A program made the position numbers and the translations under genes. Positions 45,701 through 55,728 of a stretch of 64,000 nucleotides of DNA are shown piece by piece. The stretch covers positions 57,203,001 to 57,267,000 of the forward strand of contig CANTUV010000033.1 of assembly GCA_947685225.1 (NCBI GenBank), given 5' to 3'. The DNA comes from Garcia nutans. Taxonomy: Eukaryota > Streptophyta > Magnoliopsida > Malpighiales > Euphorbiaceae. Position 1 is the stretch's first letter. Every line of letters begins with the position of its first letter. The notes under the pieces were generated by a model. It saw only the letters and a list, made by a program, of their open reading frames with translations. It made no database searches and was not told where the DNA came from.

Positions 45701-48700
45701 CTAACTATAGGGTGTGCACTAGTGCCTAATTTCCTGCTTCATTGCAAAGCTCTTAATGCATTTTCTCCTAAATTCTGTTCAAGTACAGACATATGATAAA
45801 GCAAGAAATGCTGCGGCTCTTGCCTTAAGTCCAGTTGTGAAGGCCCTTGTTGATCCAGATGGAGCAATGAAGGAGATAAGGAATTTAGATAGCGTACGCA
45901 ACGATGTATTGTTATGTGCAGATTCTGAATTTTAGCGATGGCATTTATTTCTTCACAGCTGTCTTTTACTTGAAACTGCCTTTTCTTCTTCCAGATCAGC
46001 TTCTCTGATTGGTTTTTGTCGAAAGGTGGCACACACACAAGCATCCAAAGAATGTGGGATCCTGTTGGCTATGCACTTGGGTTTATTGACTGTGATAACA
46101 TCAGTGCCCGTTGTATGCTTACTATATTCTCATTGTTTGCCACTAAGACAGACACTTCATTACTACGCATGCTCAAGGGTTCTCGGGACGTTTACTTGAG
46201 TGGTCCCATTAGAAAGTATATTGAAGATAAAGGAGGCAGGTATGATCCTAAGACTGAGATGCGGGTTAAAGTTTATACTTGTTGGATTTCAATTAACTAT
46301 TGTTGTTGCTTGTTCGAATGTGATTTATTTTTTGGTGTTTGTTGAATGATAATTTATTTTTATTGTCATTTTCCAAATGTTTCTTTAAATTTTGTTTATG
46401 TGCTTGAGCAGGTTTCATTTAAGGTGGGGATGCAGACAGATACTTTATGACAGGTCTGCTGATGGAGAAATATATATCACTGGACTTGCCATGTCAAGAG
46501 TAAATGCCTTCTTTCATATTACTCTCTTATATACAAGATTCTATACAATATTGATGCAGTGTTGAGTTGAAGTTACTATCACAAGCATTGGACTTATATG
46601 AATTTAAAACTGTATTGCGTGTTATGGGATAATTTTGCATGTTGTGGTTTTGGACTTGTATGCATTTAAAACTATAAAGCTTTTGTTATTGCAATTTTTA
46701 CTATAACCAATAGCAGATTTTTTTTCAAAAGAAAAAAAAAAGAGTCAAGCTAATAATAGAAAGTTTTGTTAAGTTTAAACATGCCTGAATTAGGGAATGA
46801 AGAACATGTCATATGTGATTTTCTGGTATGACTGGTATAAGGTGAATACATCCATAAACATAGTGCAACAATTATTCATGAATTGTGTGTGTTATATCTA
46901 AGATTTTTTTTTTAATTAGTTTTGTCTGTTTTTTATGTCCTCTGGGTCATTGTGTAAACAAAACTTTTAATGGTGAAAAATTTTCATTTCCTTGCAGGCT
47001 ACTAACAAGAAAGTTGTGAAACTGATGCTTATGTAGCAGGTTTATATTCAATTATTCCTCCTCTCAAGAAACAGTATGAACATACCGTTTCTTTCCATTT
47101 TAGGGTGATATTTTTGCACTCATTCTATTGTTCCATTTGTTGGCGGCATGTGATATTGCTGGAATTAAAAGATTACTTCCATCCGAGTGGAGGCAGTCTC
47201 AGTTTTTTGATAATATTTATGAGCTTGTTGGAGTTCCTGTTGTAACAGTGCAACTTATATATAATGGCTGGGTCACAGAGCTACAGGATCTAGAGCGATT
47301 AAGGTAATCTCTCTTGTATATTGGCATTCCTATGGTGTGAAAGCAGGCCTTTAACACCAGGACTGTTATCGGCTTTTGTTTTACTCCTGCAGACAATTGG
47401 ATAGAAGTGTTTTTAATACATCCCTTTATGGGCCCTATTTCTTTTGGCTGCTAGGCAATAACGGCAAGCAGTTGGTTTAGATAAAACACCAGATGCAGAT
47501 TTTTCTTGTTTTGCAGACCTAGCGCTCACTTATCCAGAAGATTACTACATTGAAGGACAAGGTTCATTGCTCCAGTAAGGGAATATTACTGTTGTTGATA
47601 ATTACCATTTCTTTCTGCTTTTACACTTGGCCAAAGAGATCTATGTCATATGTTGCTGTTGGCTGAATAGTTGAATTGTTTGTAGTTGACACTAGAGGAA
47701 TCTCTTTGTGAAGGATTGCATACAAAGGCTTGTCGTTTTTTAGTTTTTTTATCCTTCTGGAATATAGATTTCTTATGGCACTAGAGATTGCATTCATTAT
47801 AAGCTAAGATAGACACATAGGTGTGAAGGAACATGTGACTATTAATAAATCAAATTTATTCTGCAATTCAGTTGGAGTTCAAACAATCTGCAATTAGAAT
47901 AAGATTTGACTTGTCATGTGCTGATCTTCATCTGATTCATGCAGTTGATATTTTGTTGTGAGATATCATCATGTGGAATCATTATGAGGACCTTGTAAAT
48001 GATGACATATATCAATTATAAGCCTTCTGCTGTTGTGCATTAAATGTTCAGGGTGTCCAGTTTTTTCCTTACCATTGTGTGATAAAACCTGTCTGCATAT
48101 ATAAAATCCAAAATGGATGCTATCTTTTTATTATTATTATTTTTTCAAGTTCCAAAGAAGCCATAGCGCTAAACTACAAGGTTGCCCCAATTAAACTAGC
48201 AAAATGGTTATCATCTTTCATGTTTTAATATTCACCTCTATTTTTGCTTTTATATTCTCATGCATGCTTTTCTTAATGTTTTTTTTTATACTTTATACTC
48301 GAGTCATATTCAATCATGTTTACTAAAGCATAATTTCTCAGATGTGTTCTTACTCCTGGTGATCCTTACATGCCCTTGCTAAATGATGAAATCATGAACG
48401 GAGTCTCGAAGCAGGTTGGTAGTACACCACTTCATGTGACCTGAAGTGGTTCATTGTTTAAGCTCCATTATGCACGCTAGAAAATTACAAAAGAGCTTAC
48501 AACTATTGAATCTTTGTAGTATTTCAGTTCTACAGGCTTTAGTACTTGCACCTTATTCTAAATTGTCAGGTTTGATAGAGTTCTTATCTCTTAGAATTCT
48601 TCTGTTTCTATGAGTTGCCGGATGTGCTTGTACAGCAAATATAGCTTATGGAAGAAATTACAGATCTACCATGTCAATGTTTAACATGATTTTGAGAGAA

Positions 48701-49763
48701 AACAGCTCTTTTTTAAAAAAAAAAATCGCGTGACATGGAGAGCGGCTGGTTTTTCTTGATTTTAAAAATGGCGCTTGGCATAATTGATGGCAGTCATTGC
48801 CTCATATAAGTGAGAACATCCATAATGTCAACATGCTATTAACCTTTTATGTGAAATGAACTATTGGTAGTTCAAATTTCAGCACCAAATTGGGGCTTAC
48901 ATGATTTCTGGAAAATGATATGTCGTGAATTCATCATAAAAGATGGTCAAGTCAATTTATAGTTTGTTTATTAGCTTACAACGGGATGATGATTTTACTT
49001 CTCTAATTTGCACATCAAATCATGATTTTACATTATTCTCATGATCATTTTTTTTTTCTAATCAATCAGGTTTTGACTTTATTTCCATCATCACAAGGCT
49101 TAGAAGTTATCTGGTCATCTGTAGTAAAGATCGGGCAATCCTTATATCGCGAGGGACCTGGCAAAGATCCCTTCAGACCAGATCAAAAGACACCTGTGAA
49201 AAATTTCTTCCTCGCTGGCTCTTATACTAAACAGGTAAGTTTGCCTTTCTCCAAAATTACATGTTTGCCACCAAAATTATTGGGAAAGCGACCACTTATG
49301 GCATAATTATGAGTGTATAGATGGTGATATAATCACCATTCTCCAGTTTCTACATTAAGTTTAACTTCAGAATGTAAAACATTTCTTTTCCTATCAATAA
49401 AAGGCTCTTCCAAGCAAAATAAGAACCTGTCCTCTATCACTGATGTATTGAACCCTGATGAGCATTCCATTCTTACTGCTGCAATTATGCATAACATTAC
49501 AAGTTTATCGCCCATGAAGCTTTACATGCAGGGAATGTAAGTTACTGTTATACTCAACACTTTCTATTCGGTTGATGAGTTCAATTTTTGAACAGGATTA
49601 TATGGACAGCATGGAAGGAGCAACTTTGTCAGGTAGACAGGCTTCAGCATACATATGTGATGCTGGTGAAGAATTAGTATCAATGAGGAAGAAGCTTGCT
49701 GCCATGGAATCATCAGAAAGTGCACAATCTGCTTCAATCACTGATGAGCTGAGTCTTGTATGA
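42775..49763 (+). pseudogene. ZDS: Zeta-carotene desaturase locus with disabling changes, 14 exons
   Basis: ZDS oxidises zeta-carotene to lycopene via neurosporene in plastids. Exons: 42775-42955, 43785-43909, 44203-44337, 45029-45101, 45250-45323, 45789-45893, 45995-46239, 46412-46499, 46998-47039, 47147-47303, 47455-47574, 48342-48414, 49070-49234, 49596-49763. The FAD site [38 protein letters not shown] and the tail SGRQASAYICDAGEE are well kept. Exon 9 lacks one base after GTGAAA (47019-47021), giving a stop at 47034. The acceptor before exon 10 reads GG instead of AG at 47145-47146. Exon 11 has an in-frame TAA at 47459-47461 and lacks about three codons of the family's NLLYT segment. Oddities in exon 5 are ELYFRFLV for ELDFRFPV. 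Three independent lesions argue for a pseudogene. The N-terminal exon still encodes a transit-like peptide. Confidence 0.88.
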
Positions 49764-50583
49764 TATGGTTGGCAGTTGATGCCTTTTCTTTTTCCTTCCT
49801 GTAATTGAAATGAAACCACATTGCCAATATAAAAAGTTAGATTTAGTTTACAAGGCAATCCAGCATTATAAACCATTTTGATTATATATAAAAAAGAAAT
49901 TTTCATATTTGCTTCCAAATTAATCTTTTATATTTCTTGAATAATCAATAAATGCATGAATGGCGATGGTATTAAGGGGCCCTGCTCAACTGATTTGGCC
50001 CGTAGTTCCTTTTTTAAAATTTTTTTTTTAATATTTCACTATTTTGATACATATTTGTGTATCTTACTAAAGTATATTTTTAGTATACTAGATTTATACT
50101 AGAAGTATATTTCTAAAAAGGAGTATTTTTGAAATTAAAAATTGAAAAGTGATATTTTGAAAGGAAAAAAAAAAGAAGAGAAAAGTGGATTTTTTGAATA
50201 TAATTTTATTTTTTTAGATATTTTTGAAAAAATCCATTTTAAATATTCAGGTCTAATAATAATTATAATATTAGTATTTTAAATATTTTTTATTATTTAT
50301 CAACTCAAATTCATTTTGGCCTGTTAAGTGAATAAATCTCTTAATAACTGCCAGTTTTTACTATTGAAGGTATAGCAATTAATTCGCGAAATGTTATATT
50401 TTGTGGTCGTAAATAGTGTCGTAAATAGTTCTGAATTTATTAAGTTAATACCTTGTTAAGTTTAATTTTGGAATTTTAAGCTATCGATCATTCCTTAACA
50501 AATATAACAGATAATTTAGCAAATTAAAAAAATCAATTTTTTTTTCTTTTACCTATATAATCTTAATAGAAAGAGAAAACAAA
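49764..50583. other. Short intergenic gap between ZDS and GDSL loci
   Basis: Contains the presumed ZDS 3' UTR (to about 49950), then AT-rich DNA. No other gene seen. Confidence 0.55.
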
Positions 50584-51254
50584 ATGTACCCAGCAAACTC
50601 TCAAGGCATGGGTGCCCCCATTGTGTATTATTCTTATTCTCTAATTTTCTTTTATGCTTTCATTATTATTAATCCTAATTCATCTGATGCACAAGACCTG
50701 AAAGCTTGTGGCATTAATGCAATATATCAATTAGGTGATTCAATTTCAGATACAGGCAATGCTATTCAAGAATTTCCTGGAATTTTGCCTTAATAAAAAT
50801 TTCCTTTTGGCATGACTATTAAGACAGCGACTGGTAGACCTTCAGATGGGTTGTTAATGATTGATTATTTTGGTAATTAAATTGCAACTTATTAATTAAT
50901 TATCGTAATCCCTTTTTTTTATCCTTTTTGAAACTATATTAATTAAGGTGGTTAATTAATTGATTTTTTTTAAAGCACAATCTGCTGGTCTTCCATTGCT
51001 GGAGCCATATGAAAATCCAAGCTCAAAATTCAATCAAGGAGTGGATTTTTCAGTTGCTGGTGTTACTGCTGTTCCTATTGAAACTTTGCTCAAATGGAAT
51101 ATCAAACCTTTTAAAACTAATAGTTCTTTACAGTTCAAGCTCATTGGTTTAGCAAGCATTTATCAACTCTTTGCAAGGATCCTGCAGGTTTGTGTTTACA
51201 ATCCTTCTCAAAATCATAAACTTTCTTAGCATATATACATATAACTAAAAATCA

Positions 51255-51299
51255 TGTTGGAACTCAGCCTCCCACATCGGTAAAAATGTATGTGTTTAA
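51255..51299 (+). repeat. Fragment related to the TRIM LTR start
   Basis: Begins TGTTGGAACTCAG and shares CCCACATCGGTAA with the start of the TRIM LTR 420 bp downstream. Probably a remnant of a related element. Its end cannot be defined. Confidence 0.35.
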
Positions 51300-51674
51300 A
51301 AAATATAATGGTTAGTAATTTTGGCAACAAAAATATTATCATTTTATTATGAAATATGTGTCGTCACTATTTTATACCTGTGTTTTTTCTCCAAAAAAAA
51401 ACTAATAGTAAATTGTGTTGGTTATAGTTCCAAGTTTGGCTTGATTTGACGGATTTTATTTGTGTGGGGGAGTTTGGATAAAATGTGCAGTAATTAAATT
51501 GGTTAGATTTTAACGGTAAACTAATTCGACTACTATTAATTAATTAAAAATTTTTATTTTTAAAAATTGATCATTATGAATTAGTTCGGTCAGATTTAAA
51601 AATTTTTATAGTATTCGATTGGATTTTTTAAAAAATATATAAGCTGAAACCGACCAACTCAACCAATTTAAACT

Positions 51675-51790
51675 TGTTGGGAATGTGTCCCACATCGGTA
51701 AGGAATGAATGACTTCAGTTAAATATAAGGCTGGACAATCCTCTTCCTGTCAACTCGGGTTTTCAGGATGAGTTAGGCCCAGCTTTAATA
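51675..51790 (+). repeat. Left terminal repeat of the TRIM
   Basis: 116 bp, followed at 51791 by the Met-tRNA primer site. Confidence 0.92.
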
Positions 51791-51940
51791 TGGTATCAGA
51801 GCAATTAATGCCCAAACGGGCTAGATCCTGAGCCAAATCCCCACATGACCGAAGCTGATGAAGAGATGCCAGCCGGTCCGCCCAAACGGGCTTATGTTAG
51901 CAAGTGTCAATCGAAAGGTCCGGTTGCACTTGAGGGGGGA

Positions 51941-52056
51941 TGTTGGGAATGTGTCCCACATCGGTAAGGAATGAATGACTTCAGTTAAATATAAGGCTGG
52001 ACAATTCTCTTCCTGTCAACTCGGGTTTTCAGGATGAGTTAGGCCCAGCTTTAATA
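51941..52056 (+). repeat. Right terminal repeat of the TRIM
   Basis: 116 bp, preceded by the purine tract (51930-51940) and followed by the AAACT duplication. Confidence 0.92.
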
Positions 52057-53742
52057 AAACTGACATAGTCAGTCTGATTACAGTTAAATTGGTCAAGTTC
52101 AAACTATTTTGCTCATTCCTAAATAAAAGTTTCGGTTTTCTACATTGAATAAAAGAGTGTGTTTAAAAAATAAATTATTATAGTTTTGTTATGGGATATA
52201 TTCAATCACTGTTTTTTTATTCTTTTTTTAAAAAAAAATTATATTAACCAATTCATAAATTTTGTGTTTTCTTGTTTTAAATTAGATTGCAAAGCAAAAC
52301 TCAACTCATCACTCTTCGTAGTTAGGACAATTGGATTCAATGATTATAATCTTGCATTATCTGAAAACCGAACTATTGAGGAAATAAGGAACACAATGGT
52401 GCCTGGAGTTGTGCAAGCCATAATAGATGTTGTCAAAGTAAGTTGTTTATTCAATGATCTGAGTATTTATCTAATAATACGATCGACAAGCTAAATAGCT
52501 TGTGGATGTTAAATTTTTTAAGAATTTTTTCTATATAATGTTTTATTAAATTTTAAACTTGCTCTTTATTTTTTTCTGAATTGATTATAGAAAATGATTT
52601 GGCATGACGCAACTCGAGTGATTGTCCCTGGAGCTTTTCAAATGGGTTGTACACCAGGCTTGCTTACAATATATTCAACAAATACTTCTGCAGCTTATGA
52701 TAAATTTGGTTGTCTAAAAGATTATAATGATTTCTTCATATATCATAATAATGTTCTTCGAACAGCTCTTAATAAATTGAAAAACGAATTTCCTAATGTC
52801 AAAATCATATATGGTAATCTTTATGCTGCCCTGCAATCAATCATTGAAGATCTCTCAAATTTAGGTGAAAAATTCTCAACTTATCAAGCATTAATTAATT
52901 AATTGTTAATTAAAGATTAATAATTAATGCATTTAATTTGTTTTAATATTTTTTTTCTATCATATATTATAAACAGGATATAAATCACTAAATCAAGCAT
53001 GTTGTGGAACTAGAGGAAAATATAATTTCACACCAGGTCGTAGTACAGATTGTGGAAGCTCTGTTGCAACAGTTTGTTCAAATCCAGCAGAAAATGTGTT
53101 TTGGGATGGAGGGCATTTTACACATCAAGCAAATAAGGATTTATCAGAATGGCTTATTAAAAACATTTTGCCACAGCTTCAATGTACTGCTCGACAATCT
53201 TATTATCCAAATCATACGTTGGAATTCAAATATCAGACAAGCTTCAGTGTTCTTCAATTGTTTGATTTAGCTAATAGTTAATGTTGCTTGTAAATGCATA
53301 TTGATTTCAGTAATTTATATGCATTTATGAAGATAGCCATCTAAAGATTTGAAAATTTGTAGTCTTTCCCTTGTACCTAAAAGCATTCTCAATTGGTTAA
53401 CTAGAATTTTATGGACAAGCAATTGCATTAACAGGGCTGTGCCGTTTACACGCCGTGCGCGTGTATCAACTAGCAAGATCCTGTTCTAACTTAGCTAGAA
53501 GTCTTGAATTTGAGTTATAGGTGTATATAACTGCGTTAAAAATTTGGCAGGGAGAGTAAATTATGTCCTTATTAGAGTAAGACAAACACAAACACATAGC
53601 AAGACATGAATTGAAACAACTAAATTAGGACAATGCCATGACCAGCATCAAACACAGCAACTGAATTACACTAAAGTAACAAGTATTCCATATACGAAAT
53701 TATATTCATAATCGTTCTCTTACACAATGCTTTACTATATCC

Positions 53743-54661
53743 TTATATAACATTATCAGTTTGAAGATCATGACCAACAAAAATTGGAAATGTCACCATA
53801 AACACAAGATCGCAAAGCAACACACACTTAGCATACAGTATACAATAGAAATCTCCAATACCCAGATCATATTTTGTCTTCTTGCTCAAATTCCACACCC
53901 TTTTGCTCCCTTTCATCACCACTAAATCATGCCCAATTGTATGGTGACGAGCTAGTTCTACACTCCCTGCCTTAAAGCTAACTATGGCTGATGTTGGGCT
54001 CTCCCTTACCATCTTCATCGAACCTCCTGGAATCATCTCGATCGGTTCTAGTTTCCTGTTCTTCACTAAGCAACATAGCGCACATGGGGTTAGAGTTTCT
54101 TCCTTTTTTTTTTCATTAGATTTATCTTCTTGTCCAATTTTTGGCATTTCCACAAGGGAATTGTCGAAGAAGGAAGAAATTTCTGCGCTCCAGGGAGCGA
54201 AATTAAAAGCAGGACATGGACCTTTGAAAGGAGTATTGAGCCAAGCGTCGAGGATCTCTACCGCGGATTCTGGAGAAGTGGACATGCCGGAGACAGCGAG
54301 GACATTGCAATTGTTTATGGAGCGAGTATTGATAGCCTCGGCAGTGGAAAGACAAGTGGAAGCGAAGACGCCAGGGAACTTGTTGGCGAAGATGGAGACA
54401 CCAACGCCGGTACCGCAGGCGACGAGGCCACGAATTTCAGGAGAAGGAGAGGAAGGGGATTTGGAATTTGCGGCGGAGACACGTCGGCTGACCTCCGCGG
54501 CGACCGATTAGTACGAGGAAGTACCGAGGTCTTCGACGTCTATGTTGAGAGAGCGAAGGTGAGAGACGAGAGCATCTTTGAGGGTGCAACCGAAGGAATC
54601 CGCTCCGGTAATGACTTTGAGAGGTAGTAGTGGTAGTAGTAGCTGCAGCGGGTTCGGCCAT
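53743..54661 (-). pseudogene. DRT102: DRT102-like pseudogene (RpiB-type isomerase plus cupin domain)
   Basis: DRT102-type proteins join a ribose-5-phosphate isomerase B-like N-terminus to a cupin C-terminus. The biological role is poorly defined. The only ATG (54661) is out of frame by one with the homologous frame that starts KVITGADSFGCTLKDALVSH at about 54618. In that frame DLGTSSY is followed by TAA (54508-54510) where the family has a second Tyr. Beyond it, GLVACGTGVGVSIFANKFPG, NNCNVLAVSGMSTSPES and the cupin region ALCCLVKNRKLEP, GGSMKMVRESPTS and KGSKRVWNLSKK remain open. One metal-site His of the cupin HHHT motif reads Arg (ARHHTIGHD). After GIGDF the sequence skips the HRVKYYEDTEFF region and resumes near a DL-T tail, so an internal segment is lost. 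It appears intronless in this span. Confidence 0.85.
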
Positions 54662-54905
54662 TAGTAGTGGTAGCGACAATAGAGGTGGAGACTCGGAGTG
54701 ATGAGTAGAAGTAGGAACAAGATTTTTGAGATAAGAATACTGATAAATGCCACTAGAGAGGTCAAAATAAAATTTGAGAACCGGACGGTTTTTTTTTTTT
54801 TTTTTTTTGCAAGATCCATGGTCGAAAGCATTCATGGTAAAAAAAATAATAAAACTTGTACATTAAATGTTTACATGAACATATTAATACAATTAATGTT
54901 ATCAT

Positions 54906-55058
54906 AAATTACAAAGTAAAATATTTAAATCAAATATAACTTAATTTCAAAATATTAATACTTTTAGGATAAATGTGAATTTAAATTACAAGTAAGATAT
55001 TTAAATAAAATATAAACTAATTTCAAAATATCAATACTTTTAGGATATATGTGAATTT
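54906..55058. repeat. Two tandem 76-77-bp AT-rich copies
   Basis: Copies at 54906-54982 and 54983-55058 share AATTTCAAAATAT and AATACTTTTAGGAT, and end in ATGTGAATTT, with scattered differences. No coding capacity. Confidence 0.8.
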
Positions 55059-55728
55059 ACATATAACAATATTTATAATGAAAATAGTTAAATAAATTAA
55101 GTATAATTCCCTTGTAAAAGATAAAAAAAAATAGAATAAATTTCAGTTAACGTACAGATGATCATTATTTTATAAAGTATGTTTCATCTTTTCAATTCAA
55201 TTCAATATAATTTAATTTAATATAAGATTAACTTTTAAATATTATACAATTTCTTAGTTTACATATTCATACTTCTATGTTGTAGTGAAAAGATGATATA
55301 TTTAAATATTAATTTAATATTTATAAATGCATTAAAAAATTAATATTTATATATATTTCAGTTTTGAGTGATAAATCATTAAAAATTTATCTTTGGAGCA
55401 TATGACTATTAATATTCATATTTATAAAACTATAAATATTACGGAAGAAATTATGAAAATTTTATTTGCATATTAAAATAAAAAAACAAAAGGTGAATTT
55501 TTTTCTTTTTATGTTGCACATGCATGTATTTGAAATGTATAACGTGGCAGCTCATTGAATTGGTTAGACCGTGCCAACCAGGTCCGGGTCTTCGAGTTGA
55601 TCGGTTTTAGGCCGGTTCACATGGTTTTAGACGTGGCTTAATTTAACAGCTAATAGTATCGAAAGAGTCGACGGCGAATAAGAACATCCAAATACGGCTG
55701 CCGATTAACCGTTAATAAGCGTTGGGAA
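55059..55728. other. Intergenic DNA and promoter of the DUF2358 gene
   Basis: AT-rich up to about 55550, then more mixed composition leading to the start codon. No gene seen. Confidence 0.5.

Larger units (their letters stand above)
51675..52056 (+). mobile_element. TRIM (terminal-repeat retrotransposon in miniature), 382 bp
   Basis: Two 116-bp direct terminal repeats (51675-51790 and 51941-52056) begin TGTTGGGAATG and differ at one base that I can see (C versus T in the GGACAAT-CTCTTCC part). The 5-bp target duplication AAACT flanks the element (51670-51674 and 52057-52061). TGGTATCAGAGC directly after the left repeat is an initiator Met-tRNA primer site. TTGAGGGGGGA just before the right repeat is the purine tract. 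The 150-bp interior has no coding capacity. The repeats end in TA, not the usual CA. It lies in intron 2 of the GDSL pseudogene. Confidence 0.93.
50584..53281 (+). pseudogene. GDSL esterase/lipase pseudogene, 5 exons
   Basis: GDSL enzymes of this type are secreted serine esterases. Exons: 50584-50872, 50976-51187, 52286-52437, 52591-52864, 52977-53281. A hydrophobic signal peptide (SYSLIFFYAFIII) precedes block I, YQLGDSISDTGN, with the nucleophile Ser. Block III reads TIGFNDYN. Block V reads DGGHFTHQANKDL, with the catalytic Asp and His. Two adjacent in-frame stops (TAA TAA, 50791-50796) interrupt exon 1 before KFPFGMTIKTATGRPSDG. In exon 2 one base is missing near 51133, so QAHWFSKHLSTLCKDPA lies in a shifted frame. 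Splice sites remain GT/AG. The 1.1-kb intron 2 contains a TRIM. The subgroup resembles acetylajmalan esterase-like proteins. The locus cannot encode a full enzyme as read. Confidence 0.85.

Noticed and set aside
54130..54835. Long plus- and minus-strand open frames over the DRT102-like locus
   Set aside because: The plus-strand frames are antisense shadows of the GC-richer coding region. The 132-codon minus-strand frame is out of frame with the homologous protein.
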